DNA of 59,146 nt from Planctomycetota bacterium (GTDB lineage: Bacteria; Planctomycetota; J058). The position numbers were made by a program, and so were the translations under genes. The first letter of the stretch is position 1, and each line of letters begins with the position of its first letter. The stretch lies in the NCBI GenBank assembly GCA_019636275.1, contig JAHBXY010000041.1, positions 1 to 59,146 on the forward strand, written 5' to 3'. Below the pieces are notes generated by a model. The model saw only the letters and a list, made by a program, of their open reading frames with translations, was not told the origin of the DNA and made no database searches. This document shows, in pieces, positions 42,903 to 52,900 of the stretch.

Positions 42903-43117
42903 GCGCCGGCTCCCCTGTCGCAGCGACGCCAGGCGCGACGACGCCTCGCCGCGGCCGCGCGCGCCCGCTGGCGTTGGCGCTCGGTCAGGCGTGCTCAGGT
43001 GCGGGCGGCGTGGCCTGCAGCGAGCGCGCCTGGCGTCCTGGTCGCCCGAGGCGGCGCCCGACCTGCTCCGCAGGCGCTGGACCCTGCTCCTGGCGGAGCC
43101 TCCCGCCGGGCGCGCGG
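42903..43117 (+). pseudogene. Probable frameshifted junction between kinase and downstream protein
   Basis: No start codon gives a clean protein here. A protein-like stretch in one frame (RLASWSPEAAPDLLRRRWTL then LLAEPPAG) runs to about 43115, while ARVAVLPLLDL resumes in another frame at 43118. At the left, shifting the kinase frame by one base near 42893 turns the stop into LLSPERRLPC. Two indels, real or from sequencing, would join kinase and downstream domain into one gene. Confidence 0.45.
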
Positions 43118-44311
43118 GTGGCCGTCCTGCCGCTGCTGGACCTTGCGGCGCGCGGCGAGGGGCCGGCGGTCGCGCGGCGCGCCGCGCCTGAGGCGGCCGT
43201 GGCCAGCTTCGCCGGCCGGGCCCCACCATGCGCGCCGGCGCGGCTCGACCTGCCCGCGCTCTACCGCCGCGACGCACGCGCGGAGCTCTCGCGCGCCGCC
43301 GGCTGCGAGGTGGTGGCCCACGCCGTCCTGGCCGACGACCGCGAGGGCGCCTGGCTGACGCTCGTCGACCTCGGCGCCTGGTCGGTGCTGGCGGCGACCC
43401 CGCCGCGCGACCCGGCCGTGGCCGACCTGGGCCGGCGGGCGGCGACCTACCTCCTGCAGCGCGGCGAGCAGCGGCCGGTCGTCGTCGTGCCGGCCCTCGA
43501 CCACGAGCGCGGCGTCTCCAACAGGACCACCGCCGCCCTCGACGCCGACCTGCTGGCGGCACTGGTCACCGCCGGGCGCGGCCGCGTGGCGGTCCGGGCG
43601 CGGCCCGGGGTCGTCGAGCGCCTGCGCGAGTCGGGCGGCGAGGTCCGCCGCGCGCTCTCCGCCGGGCTGGCGCTCGAGGGGCGCCTCGACGCCCGCCGCG
43701 GCGCCTTCGTCGTCACCCTGCGCGACCTCGACGGCGGGGCCGCCCTGTGGACCGGCGAGGCGGGGCTCGCCCTCGCCGACTACGACCCCGGCCGCGACAT
43801 GGACCGCTTCACGACCGACACGGCGGCGATCGACGCCGCCCTCGGCGAGCGCCTCGATCGGCTGTTCGCCGACCAGGTCCAGGTCGAGGTCGCCCGGGCG
43901 CTCGAGGCCGCGCAGGCGCGCCTGGCCGCCGGCCACCCCGACGACGCCGTCGTGCTGCTCGAGGCGCTGCGCGGCCGCGGGCCGCCCTACGTGGCGCAGG
44001 TCGAGCCCCTCCTGCTGCTCGGCCGCGCGCACGAGGCGCGCGGCGACCTCGCCCGGGCGCTGACCGCCCTCGAGGAGGCCGCCGCCCGCGCCCCGGGCGA
44101 CCTCCGCCCGCGCGACCTCCTGGCCGCCATGGCCCTCGAGCAGGCCGAGCGGCTCTTCCGCCAGGGCAAGCGCCCGTGGTACCGGTTCGACGACCCGGCC
44201 CGCTTCGAGGAGGCCCGCGCCGTCCTCCAGCGCCTCGACGGGCTCGAGCTCTCCGCCCCGCGCCGGGCGGACGTCGAGGCCCTGCGCCGCCGGATCGAGG
44301 ACGAGCTGTGA
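43118..44311 (+). CDS. CsgG/LpoB-like protein with TPR-like end, start uncertain
   Basis: About 397 residues from the first good GTG (43118). The opening ARVAVLPLLDLAARGEG resembles the first strand of CsgG/LpoB-type lipoproteins, with a second copy of the idea later (RPVVVVPALDHERGVSN) and a typical beta hairpin near LEGRLDARRGAFVVTLRDLD. The C-terminal 130 residues are TPR-like helices (QARLAAGHPDDAVVLLEALR). In an extended frame a short lipobox-like LALGQACSG lies near 42985, but no start precedes it convincingly. It may be the outer part of the kinase upstream (see 42903..43117). Its stop overlaps the zinc-ribbon gene (GTGA). Confidence 0.6.
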   Translation: MAVLPLLDLAARGEGPAVARRAAPEAAVASFAGRAPPCAPARLDLPALYRRDARAELSRAAGCEVVAHAVLADDREGAWLTLVDLGAWSVLAATPPRDPAVADLGRRAATYLLQRGEQRPVVVVPALDHERGVSNRTTAALDADLLAALVTAGRGRVAVRARPGVVERLRESGGEVRRALSAGLALEGRLDARRGAFVVTLRDLDGGAALWTGEAGLALADYDPGRDMDRFTTDTAAIDAALGERLDRLFADQVQVEVARALEAAQARLAAGHPDDAVVLLEALRGRGPPYVAQVEPLLLLGRAHEARGDLARALTALEEAAARAPGDLRPRDLLAAMALEQAERLFRQGKRPWYRFDDPARFEEARAVLQRLDGLELSAPRRADVEALRRRIEDEL

Positions 44312-44709
44312 CCGGCCGCCAGCCGGCCCACGGCCCCACGTGGCGCCTGCCGGGGGCCCGCGCGCGCGAGCCCGAAGACGTGCTCGTCGTGTGCCGCTGC
44401 GGCACCGACATGAGCTTCCGCTGGCCGTCGACCCGCGACGCCGTGCGCTGCTTCGCCTGCGGGTCGCGCTTCCCCCGCCCCGGCCACCTGCCCGCGCCGG
44501 TCGCGGTCCCCCCCTGGCGCCCGGCGGCCGGCCGCCCGCGGCGGCTCACCTGGCGCCTCGCGCTCCTCCTCCTGCTCGTCGCCCTCACGGCGGGCGCGCT
44601 GGGGGCCGCCCTGGCCCTGGCCCTCGGCCGGCCATCCCCGGCCCATCGCGACATTGGGCGCAGCGATGGCCGCGACGATGGGCAGAGATCATTGCCAGAG
44701 AGGGAGTAA
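44308..44709 (+). CDS. Zinc-ribbon membrane protein
   Basis: A 133-residue protein with a zinc-ribbon of two knuckles (VVCRCGTDMSFRWPS and RCFACGSRFPRP) and one membrane span (LALLLLLVALTAGALGAALA), with a short charged tail. Four Cys suggest a structural zinc site. The GTG start overlaps the preceding stop, which ties it to the CsgG/LpoB-like gene and the kinase. Planctomycete genomes often carry such zinc-ribbon membrane proteins beside kinases; the role is unknown. Confidence 0.75.
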   Translation: MTGRQPAHGPTWRLPGARAREPEDVLVVCRCGTDMSFRWPSTRDAVRCFACGSRFPRPGHLPAPVAVPPWRPAAGRPRRLTWRLALLLLLVALTAGALGAALALALGRPSPAHRDIGRSDGRDDGQRSLPERE

Positions 44710-44757
44710 AGACGGCGCCGGCCGGCGTCGAAAAGGGGACCGGGAGGCGGTGGACAC

Positions 44758-45117
44758 ATGCAGGAGGAGGGCCAGGACGCGTCCGTCCTGAAGAAGGTCT
44801 ACTTCATCAAACGCCCGAAGGCGGGCGAGGAGCTGACGACGCTCCTCAAGAACAAGTTCAAGGCGATCGACGCGATCCGCGACCTGATCAGCTGGTTCGA
44901 GGAGGGGCGCGACTTCGTCGTGGGGCTCAACGACTGGACCCCGCCCGAGGACGGGACCCGCGAGCGGAAGGTCACGATCAGCCCGTGGATGCCGGTGGCC
45001 GAGAACCACCGCAGCCTCGTGGACGTGATCGGGAGCATCATCTACTGGTTGGACACCGGGCGCGACTTCGACATCACGTTCACGCCGACGACGAAGTTCG
45101 ACGTGAACCTGAACTGA
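44758..45117 (+). CDS. Hypothetical protein with an internal duplication
   Basis: A 119-residue soluble protein of unknown family. Two parts look related: AIRDLISWFEEGRDFVVGLN and VIGSIIYWLDTGRDFDITFT, with the shared pattern I-W-x-x-x-GRDF. Sequence between the two parts is Pro/charged (PPEDGTRERKVTISP). ATG at 44758 follows GGGAGGCGG. It has 48 bases between it and the zinc-ribbon gene. A strong stem-loop follows its stop. Confidence 0.7.
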   Translation: MQEEGQDASVLKKVYFIKRPKAGEELTTLLKNKFKAIDAIRDLISWFEEGRDFVVGLNDWTPPEDGTRERKVTISPWMPVAENHRSLVDVIGSIIYWLDTGRDFDITFTPTTKFDVNLN

Positions 45118-45120
45118 CCG

Positions 45121-45168
45121 CGCTCACCGCTTGATCTGAGCGCGAAGCGAGCAGATCGAGCGGTGGCG
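45121..45168 (+). terminator. Stem-loop just after the duplicated-domain protein
   Basis: Arms CGCTCACCGCTTGATCTG (45121..45138) and CAGATCGAGCGGTGGCG (45152..45168) pair for about 16 bp with wobble and one small mismatch, around a 13-base loop AGCGCGAAGCGAG. It starts three bases after the stop. A second hairpin, GGCCGC-GAA-GCGGCC, follows at 45185..45199. No U-tract is present. The loop motif GCGAAGCGAG also appears in the element at 1488..1588. Confidence 0.6.
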
Positions 45169-45365
45169 CGCATCCCCGAGCGAAGGCCGCGAAGCGGCCG
45201 GAGCGAGGGCGACAGGTGCGTCACTGCGGATCGAGCAAGGGTCCCGCTCCGCGACGTGGACATCATGACAAGCGACGGCCGCCGTGACCCGGAGGACGAG
45301 CCCCACCGCGGAGGACACGGAGGAGCAGGCTGGAGAGGCCTCCTCCGTGCGCTCCGCGGTCGACC

Positions 45366-46229
45366 TCACAGCTTGGCCGGGTTCACCGTCCCCTTGATCG
45401 TCACGTGGTGCACCACGAGGTGCATGTCGGTCAGGTAGATCCCCACCCGCCCGTCGAGCTTGTCGGCGAGCCGTCGCGTCGCGTCGACCCGCACGCCGTT
45501 GACGCTCGTCACCAGCTCGCCGCCGCGCGCGGCGACCGTGACCGTGACCACGCGCCCGCCCGTCCAGGCGTTCTTGTCGACCGCGTCGCGCCCGACGACC
45601 GAGAAGCCGCGCGTCCCGCGCTGCACGAGCTGCGTCCCCCAGCTCGCGCCGCCCTTGCCCAGCAGGAACACCAGCTCCGAGCGCGTCGTCGTCCGCTCGG
45701 TGTGGCAGCGGAACGAGACCTCGTAGTCGCCCTTGAGCTCGAGGCGGTGCAGGAACAGCCCCTGCGAGCTGCTCCCGGCCGCGAGCGACAGCGCCTGCGG
45801 CTTGGCGGCGCCGCGCGCGATCCCGCGCCCCTGCACGCCGCGGCGGTTGGCCTCCTCGGCGCGGTCGAGCCCCTGCAGGTCCCAGTCGTTGACGTGCTCG
45901 GCGCTCTTGAAGTCGTACTCCAGCTCGACCGTGCCGTCGGCGGCGTACTTCGGGTCGATCGTCAGCAGGTCCGCCAGCGCCCGCGCCACGGGCGAGTCGC
46001 GGTCGAGCTGGCGCCCGCGCGGCTCGCGCGCCCGGCGCCCCGGACGGTCCGGCCGGTCACCGCCGTCGGGCTCGGCGTCGGGCTCGTCGCCGGGCGGCGG
46101 CGCGTCGGGCGGCGGCGGGCCGTCCTGGCCGGCGGCCCACGAGGGGCCGAGCGGGAGGCCGGGCGCCAGCAGGGCGCCGGCGGTCAGGGTCGCGGCGAGG
46201 CACGAGACGAGGCGGTGCAGGTCGGGCAC
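45366..46229 (-). CDS. Exported laminin-G/DUF1080-like carbohydrate-binding protein
   Basis: A 287-residue secreted protein with a signal peptide (LVSCLAATLTAGALLAPGLP to WAAGQ) and an Asp/Pro-rich spacer (PPPPDAPPPGDEPDAEPDGG). The remaining 190 residues form a concanavalin-like beta-sandwich: VELEYDFKSAEHVNDWDLQG, FLHRLELKGDYEVSFRCHTE and AWTGGRVVTVTVAARGGELV, then DGRVGIYLTDMHLVVHHVTI. This resembles 3-keto-disaccharide hydrolase (DUF1080)/LamG proteins common in Planctomycetota. GTG at 46229 follows GAGGA. It is divergent from the second transporter cluster and shares its promoter region. Confidence 0.78.
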   Translation of the reverse strand: MPDLHRLVSCLAATLTAGALLAPGLPLGPSWAAGQDGPPPPDAPPPGDEPDAEPDGGDRPDRPGRRAREPRGRQLDRDSPVARALADLLTIDPKYAADGTVELEYDFKSAEHVNDWDLQGLDRAEEANRRGVQGRGIARGAAKPQALSLAAGSSSQGLFLHRLELKGDYEVSFRCHTERTTTRSELVFLLGKGGASWGTQLVQRGTRGFSVVGRDAVDKNAWTGGRVVTVTVAARGGELVTSVNGVRVDATRRLADKLDGRVGIYLTDMHLVVHHVTIKGTVNPAKL

Positions 46230-46344
46230 GGGGGGTCCTCGAGCTTCCGGGGGGGTCCAGTAGACAACGCGGCTGGTCCAGGATGGTTTCGCTGCCCCCG
46301 CCGCGCCAACCCCAGTAGAATCCCCCCCTTCCCACGGAGGGCCC

Positions 46345-48009
46345 ATGACCCCGCGCGCGCCCCTGCTCCCGCTCGTCGCCTGCGCCCTGCTCCTCGCGGG
46401 CTGCCCCCAGGGGCCGTCCTCGCCGACGACCCCCGGTCCGGCCGAGGGCGAGGGCCCGTCGGTGAGCCTGGACGGGCTGACCGACGCCTTGCCGTCCGAC
46501 GGCGAGCCGCGGCGCGGCGGCACCCTGATCTTCGGCCGCGGCGCGGACACCGTCAGCCTCGACCCGGCCGACGTGACCGACGGCGAGTCGGTCAAGGCGA
46601 TCGAGGCGATCTTCGACACGCTCGTGCGCTACGAGGCCGGCGGCACCGAGGTCGAGCCGGCCCTGGCGACCGCCTGGGAGGTCTCGGACGATCGCAAGAC
46701 CTGGACCTTCACCCTGCGCGAGGGCGTCAAGTTCCACGACGGGACGGCGCTCGACGCGGACGCCGTGGTCTTCAGCTTCGAGCGCCAGCGTGACCCCGCG
46801 CACGAGTTCCACCAGGGCGAGTTCGTCTACTGGCAGGACCAGTTCAGCTTCGTCACCCGCGTGTCGAAGAGGGACGACCGAACGGTCGTGTTCGAGCTCG
46901 ACCGGCCGTTCGTGCCTTTCCTCACCAACCTGGCCATGTTCACGGCCTCGATCGTCTCGCCGGCGGGCTTCCGCGTGGCCAAGGAGAAGGGCGTCTCCCC
47001 CGCCTCGCAGCCGGTCGGGACGGGGCCGTTCAAGCTGGCCGACTGGCGGCGCGGCGACGCGATCGTCCTCGAGGCGTTCGACGACCACTGGGGCGGGCGG
47101 CCGCACCTCGACAAGCTCGTCCTGCGCACGATCCCCGACAACAACACGCGCTTCGAGCTGCTGAAGAAGGGCGACCTGCAGGCCATGGACGGGCTGAACC
47201 TGGCCGACGTCGGGCTCGCCGCGCAGGCCAAGGACGTGACCGTGCTGGCGCAGCCTGGCATGAACGTGGCCTACCTGGCCTTCAACAACAAGAGGAAGCC
47301 CTTCGACGACCCGCGCGTGCGGCAGGCCTGCGCCATGGCGCTCGACCTCGACCGCGTGGCCGCCCGGATCTACTACGGCCTGGCGACGCCGGCGGCGAAC
47401 CCGCTGCCGCCGACGCTCTTCGGCCACCACGACGACCTGCGGCCGCGCAAGCAGGACCGCGAGGCGGCCAAGAAGCTCCTGGCCGAGGCCGGCCACCCGA
47501 GGGGCTTCAAGACGACGCTCTGGACGATGACCAACCCGCGGCCCTACCTGCCGCAGCCCGACAAGATGGCCCAGTACGTCAAGGCGGCGCTGGCCCAGAT
47601 CGGCGTCGAGGCCACGATCGTCCCCAAGGAGTGGGCCAGCTACCTCGAGGAGGTGCAGAAGGCCGAGCACGACATGTGCTTCCTCGGCTGGACGGGGGAC
47701 ACGGGCGACCCGGACAACTTCCTCTACGTGCTGCTCGACAAGGACAACGCGCGCGTCGGGTCGGCGTCGAACTACAGCTTCTACGAGGACGAGGTCGTCC
47801 ACGACCTGCTCGGGCGCGCGCGGATCGAGGCCGACCCGCCGAGGCGCGAGGCGCTCTACCGGCAGGCGCAGGAGAAGATCCACGCCGACTGCCCCATGGT
47901 GCCGCTCGTGCACACGACGCAGGTGGCGGCGTTCCGGAGCAAGGTGCGCGGCTTCCGCCTGCACCCGACCGGGATCCTCGACTTCCGCCGCACCTGGCTG
48001 GCCGAGTAG
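46345..48009 (+). CDS. Peptide ABC transporter substrate-binding lipoprotein
   Basis: A 554-residue SBP_bac_5 protein. The signal ends in a lipobox (LVACALLLAGC), so it is a lipoprotein anchored at the membrane. Family motifs include GADTVSLDPADVTDGESVKA, LATAWEVSDDRKTWTFTLRE, VKFHDGTALDADAVVFSFER and GTGPFKLADWRRGDAIVLEA, then FDDPRVRQACAMALDLDRVA. These fit DppA-like dipeptide or cyclic-peptide binding. A TAGAAT box at 46316..46321 and GGAGGGCCC before the ATG mark expression signals. It heads a three-gene cluster with two permeases. Confidence 0.93.
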   Translation: MTPRAPLLPLVACALLLAGCPQGPSSPTTPGPAEGEGPSVSLDGLTDALPSDGEPRRGGTLIFGRGADTVSLDPADVTDGESVKAIEAIFDTLVRYEAGGTEVEPALATAWEVSDDRKTWTFTLREGVKFHDGTALDADAVVFSFERQRDPAHEFHQGEFVYWQDQFSFVTRVSKRDDRTVVFELDRPFVPFLTNLAMFTASIVSPAGFRVAKEKGVSPASQPVGTGPFKLADWRRGDAIVLEAFDDHWGGRPHLDKLVLRTIPDNNTRFELLKKGDLQAMDGLNLADVGLAAQAKDVTVLAQPGMNVAYLAFNNKRKPFDDPRVRQACAMALDLDRVAARIYYGLATPAANPLPPTLFGHHDDLRPRKQDREAAKKLLAEAGHPRGFKTTLWTMTNPRPYLPQPDKMAQYVKAALAQIGVEATIVPKEWASYLEEVQKAEHDMCFLGWTGDTGDPDNFLYVLLDKDNARVGSASNYSFYEDEVVHDLLGRARIEADPPRREALYRQAQEKIHADCPMVPLVHTTQVAAFRSKVRGFRLHPTGILDFRRTWLAE

Positions 48010-48013
48010 CGGG

Positions 48014-49024
48014 GTGAACGGCTACGTCCTGCAGCGCCTGCTGGGGGCCGTCCCGGTCCTCTTCGGCGTGACCGTCCTGGCGTTCCTCTTCGTGCGCATG
48101 ATCCCGGGCGACCCGGCGCGGAACATCGCCGGCGAGCGCGCCAACGAGGAGATCCTGGCGCAGGTGCGCCGGGTCCACGGCCTCGACGAGCCGCTGCCGG
48201 CGCAGTACGCGCGCTTCCTCGGGCGGATCGCTCAGGGCGACCTGGGCACGTCGCTCCAGACCAACGAGCCGGTCACGCGCGAGATCGCCGCGCGCTTCCC
48301 GGCCACGATCGAGCTGACCCTCTGCGCCGTGCTGCTGGCGACCGTGATCGGCGTGGCGCTGGGGATCGTGGCCAGCCTGCGGCCCGGGTCCGTCCTCGAC
48401 CTCGTGACCATGGGCGGCGCGCTCGTCGGCGTGTCGCTCCCGGTCTTCTGCCTGGGCTACGTGCTGATCATCGCCGTCGGCGACCACATGCCCTACGCCG
48501 GGCGCCTCGACGAGGGGCTACGGGACGGCTTCGCCCCGCGCACGCCCTTCTACCTCGTCGAGGCGCTCGTCCGCGGCGAGTGGGCCGCGCTCCGGAGCGT
48601 CGTCGCCCACCTGGCGCTGCCGGCGCTGGCGCTGTCGACGGTGCCCCTGGCGGTCGTCGCCCGGATCACGCGGTCGTCCATGCTCGAGGTGCTCTCGCAG
48701 GACTACGTGCGCACCGCCCGCGCCAAGGGCCTCTCGCGCGCGGCGGTCGTCCTGCGGCACGCGCTGCGCAACGCCACGATCCCGATCGTCACCGTGCTGG
48801 GCGTGCAGACGGGCTACCTGCTGGGCGGCGCCGTGCTCACGGAGACCGTGTTCGCCTGGCCGGGCCTCGGCCGCTTCGTCGTCACGGCGATCGGCGAGCG
48901 CGACTACCCGGCGATCCAGGGCGGGGTGCTCCTGTTCGCCACGACGTTCGTGCTCGTGAACCTGCTCGTCGACGTGCTCTACGCGCGGCTCGACCCGCGC
49001 GTGCGCCTCGGGGGGACGTCGTGA
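48014..49024 (+). CDS. Peptide ABC transporter permease (DppB type)
   Basis: A 336-residue permease starting MNGYVLQRLLGAVPVLFGVT, with the N-terminal span and loop (RMIPGDPARNIAGERANEEI) typical of DppB and the EAA loop RSSMLEVLSQDYVRTARAKG. GTG at 48014 is 4 bases after the preceding stop, and its stop overlaps the next gene (GTGA). It pairs with the following permease to form the channel. No ATPase gene lies in this cluster. Confidence 0.93.
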   Translation: MNGYVLQRLLGAVPVLFGVTVLAFLFVRMIPGDPARNIAGERANEEILAQVRRVHGLDEPLPAQYARFLGRIAQGDLGTSLQTNEPVTREIAARFPATIELTLCAVLLATVIGVALGIVASLRPGSVLDLVTMGGALVGVSLPVFCLGYVLIIAVGDHMPYAGRLDEGLRDGFAPRTPFYLVEALVRGEWAALRSVVAHLALPALALSTVPLAVVARITRSSMLEVLSQDYVRTARAKGLSRAAVVLRHALRNATIPIVTVLGVQTGYLLGGAVLTETVFAWPGLGRFVVTAIGERDYPAIQGGVLLFATTFVLVNLLVDVLYARLDPRVRLGGTS

Positions 49025-49902
49025 GCCGGGCCCTGCGCCGCGCGGCGCGCCACAAGGGCATGTGGGTGGGCGGCGTGATCGTCCTCGTGTGGGTCGTGCT
49101 GGCGCTGCTCGCCGTGCCGCTCACCGGCTGGTCGCCGGGGACCGTCGACCCCGACCTGGCGCTCGACTACCAGAGCCTGCCGCCCTCGTGGCTGCGGTCG
49201 GTCGAGCTGCCGCCCGACGTCGAGCCGCGCCGCTTCCTCGCCGGGACCGACGACGGCGGCAACGACGTCCTCGGGCGCGTCCTCTACGGCGCGCGCTACT
49301 CCCTCGTGATCGGCTTCGTGGCCGTGGCGATCTCGGTCGCGCTCGGCGTGCCGCTGGGCCTCGTCTCCGGCTACTACGGCGGCCGGCTCGACGGGCTGAT
49401 CATGCGCTGCCTGGACGTCGTCATGGCCTTCCCCACGATCCTCCTGGCGATCGGGATCGTGACCGTGCTCGGGCAGTCGCTCACGAACCTGATGATCGCC
49501 GTCGGCCTCGTCGGCGTCCCCGGCGTCGCGCGACAGCTCAGGGCGCAGGTGCTCGTCGTGCGCGAGCTCGAGTACGTGCAGGCCGCGCGCGCCCTCGGCG
49601 CCGGGCACCTGCGCGTCCTCGGCCTGCACGTCCTGCCCAACTGCCTGGCGCCGATCATCGTCCTGGCGACCCTCGGGACGGCGACGGCGATCCTCGAGAC
49701 GGCGGGCCTGGGCTTCGTCGGCCTCGGCCCCGAGCCCGGGACGCCCGAGTGGGGCCTCATGATCTCCGAGAGCCGCAACCTGATCTCCCGCGCGCCGTGG
49801 GCCGTGATCACGCCGGGCGCGGCGATCGTTTTGCTGGTGCTCGGGTTCAACCTCGTCGGCGACGGCCTGCGCGACGTGCTCGACCCGCGCGGCCGGGCGT
49901 GA
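49021..49902 (+). CDS. Peptide ABC transporter permease (DppC type)
   Basis: A 293-residue permease with the DppC features LAGTDDGGNDVLGRVLYGAR, SGYYGGRLDGLIMRCLDVVM and the EAA loop VLVVRELEYVQAARALGAGH. Length is ordinary for DppC and it lacks the large insert seen in the first cluster's OppC. The GTG overlaps the DppB stop. The third and last gene of an ATPase-less cluster, so the energy must come from ATPases coded elsewhere, possibly the OppD/OppF pair at 9268..11384. Confidence 0.93.
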   Translation: MSRALRRAARHKGMWVGGVIVLVWVVLALLAVPLTGWSPGTVDPDLALDYQSLPPSWLRSVELPPDVEPRRFLAGTDDGGNDVLGRVLYGARYSLVIGFVAVAISVALGVPLGLVSGYYGGRLDGLIMRCLDVVMAFPTILLAIGIVTVLGQSLTNLMIAVGLVGVPGVARQLRAQVLVVRELEYVQAARALGAGHLRVLGLHVLPNCLAPIIVLATLGTATAILETAGLGFVGLGPEPGTPEWGLMISESRNLISRAPWAVITPGAAIVLLVLGFNLVGDGLRDVLDPRGRA

Positions 49903-49911
49903 GGTTCACGG

Positions 49912-52900
49912 TCAGTCGCCGAGCACGACCCGCACCTCTCGCCGCGCGTCGCCCCGGACGAGGGTGAGCGTGAGCGAGGCGCCGGCCTGCGCCGCGGCGC
50001 CGAGCGGCTCGACGACGTCGAGCAGGTCGGCGACCGGCGCGCCGTCGACGGCGACGACGAGCCAGCCGAGCTCGCCGGGCTCGGACGGCGCCTCGGCGCC
50101 CCGCCAGGCCACGTCGCCCTCGTCGGTGTTAGGGGACCAGAACCCGGCCCGGTGGAACCTCGCCGCCCCGACGCACAGCGCGCGCGCGGCGCGCGCCTGC
50201 TCGGCCTGCCACCACGCGGACCAGCCGCCGGGGAAGACCTCGTCCCAGGCCCGACCGGCGGCCAGCGCGGCGCGGGCCGCGGCGAGGGCCGAGAGCAGGC
50301 CCGGGCCGATGCCGCCGAGGTCCCGCAGGCCGGCCTCGTGGATCGCGACCTGCGACCTCGCCCGCGCCGCCTCCAGCGCCGCGTCGCGGCGCACGCTGTC
50401 CCGCTCCTTCACGAACGCCTCGTGCCGCGCCCGCAGGGCCTGGCGCTCGCCCTCGGTCGGCGCGGCGGCCAGCGCGCGCTCCGACTCCTCGACCTGCCGC
50501 TCCGACGAAGCCCGGCGGAGGTCGGCCAGGGCGACCTCCCAGTGCTGGAGGAGGAGGTCCGCCACCGCGCCCGCGACCTCTTTCCTATGGGCGCCCAGGT
50601 CCGCGCCCAGGACGGAGCGCCCGGCGAGGACCTCCTCGAGCGCCCGGTCGGCCTGTCGCGCCCTCTCCATGGCCGGGCGCAGGGCCGCCACGTCGGCTCC
50701 CTGCTCGGCGCGCGCGAGCGCGGTCAGCGCCCCGCGCAGCCGCGAGCGGGCCCCCTCGAGCGCGGCGCGCGCCGCGGCCGGCGCCTCCGGCCAGCCCCCC
50801 TCCTGGCCGAGGCGCCGGCCGGCGCGGGCCAGCGGTCCGTCGCCCGCGTCCGCCCAGAGGAGCAAGAGCGGCTCCTCGCTGCCGTCTAGCCAGGTCCACA
50901 CCCCGCGCAGGCCCACCTGCGCCTCGGCCAGGGACAGGGCCTCCGCCACCGTGGCGCCGGCGGGCACGAGGACGCGGCCCCGGCAGGCCTCCGCGCCGGG
51001 CGAGAGGCTCACGCGGGCGCCGGTGAGGCGCTCGAGCTCCAGGGTCAGGGGGCCCACCTCGAGCGCGCGCGCGGCCGTGAAGGTGCCCTCGGGGGGCGGG
51101 CGCGTGGCCAGCTCCGGGCGGAGCGAGGCCTCCTGCCGGGGGCCGACGTGCAGCACCTCGCCCGCGAGCCGAACCCCCAGCCCGCGCGGGGCGAGCAGCG
51201 CGTCCAGCGCCTCGGCGACGCTCACGTCCTCGACCCGGAGGCTGACGCGCGCGTCGCCCGGCGCGCGCGGGTCCAGGACGACGTCCAGGCCGGTGCCGTC
51301 CCGCACGAGGTCCAGGGCCTCGGCCAGCGGCCGCCGGTCCAGGCTCAGCGTGATTCGCCGCCCCTCCAGCCGTTGCGTCGCCTCGGCGGCGGCCTCGTCC
51401 GGGCGAACGCGCCGCCGGGCCGTCGCCAGGCGGTGCTCGAGCGAGGGGACGTCGTGGGGTCGGACGAGGAGCCCGTCGCGGTCGACGTCCAGGACCAGGG
51501 TCGGCCCGTGCGCCAGGAGGTGGCGCAGCGCCGCCCCCACCGAGACCCTCCGCAGCTGCAGGCGGACCGGGGCGGCCTCCGCGCGCGCCGCGGGGTCGAG
51601 CCGCAGCGGGAGGTCGGGCGAGAGCATGCCCGCGAGCGCCTCCAGCGCCTCGCCGAGGGGCCCCGCGACGTCGAGGTCGACGCGCCGCTCGTCGAGCGCC
51701 TGCGCGTGATGCAGCGCCCGCGCGGCGTCAGGGTTCGTGGGAGGGTGCTCGAGCGGCGCGGGCGCGGGCGCGAACCATGCCCCGGCCAGGTCCTCGGGCC
51801 AGGGCGTCCCCGCGTCGGCCCGGAGCTCCTTCAGCCAGGCCTGGACGACCCGGTGCCCCGCGTCGGTCTGCGTGACGAGCAGGCGACCCTCGTCGGTGAG
51901 GTCCACCCCGGCGGGGGCGCGCAGCGCCCCCGCCCCCAGCGCCGTCACCAGGGCCTGCGTGGCCGAGGCCGCGGCGCGGCGCAGGAGAACCTCGCGCGGG
52001 GGCGGGCCAGGCTGGGGGCGGCTCGGGGAGAAGCGTGGATCCACGACCCGACGCGCCCCGGGCGCGCCGAGCACGATGGCCTCGTCGCGCAGACCGACGA
52101 CCAGGCCCGCCTGTCCGGCGACGAGGCGCAGCGCGTCGTCCAGGACCATGGAACGCACGCGCAGGCTCACCTGGAGCGCGTCCGGGTCGACGCCCGGGCC
52201 GACGACGACGTTGCGGCCGGTGATGCCCTGCATGAACGCGACGACGTCGGCCAGCGAGGTCCCCGGGAAGTTGAGGGTCACCCTCCGGGAGGCGAGCGCG
52301 GCGCGGTACTCGGTGAGCCACGCGGGCTCGGCGTCGGAGGCCTCGCCGGGCGCGGCGGGGAGGGCCGCGAGGGCGGGCAGGACCTCGTCGAGCGCGTGGA
52401 CCTCGACGCGCAGGGTCTGCGCCTCCGGGGCCGGGGCTGCGACGAGCGCGGCCACGGCGCCGCCGCCGGCCGCGGCGGCCAGCGCCGAGCCGAGCAGGAG
52501 CCAGGTCCTCGCGCGGCGCGGGCGCGCGGGCGGCGGGGGCGCCGTGCGCACCACCTCGAGGCCGTGGCAGCCCGGGGCCGCGCAGCGCCCGTGCTCGGCG
52601 AAGCAGTCGGCGTGGTGCGGCGCGAGACAGCCGGCGCAGTAGGCGGCGTCCGGCCGCTCGAGCGCGCCGCGGCAGTAGGTGCACAGGAGCCGCAGCGCCA
52701 GCGCCGGGTCGGCGGACGGCGTCCGCGGGTCGAGCGCCGCGAGCCGCTCGCGCAGGCCGGGCAGCAGCGCCTCGGGCGCGCACGCCGGGGGCGGGGGCGC
52801 GAGCTCGCGCTCGAGCGCCGCGCCCAGGGCGCGGCAGGCCGCGCATCCCTCGACGTGCGACCTGGCCGCGTCGTCGTCGTCGAGGAGGTCGTGGGCGGCC

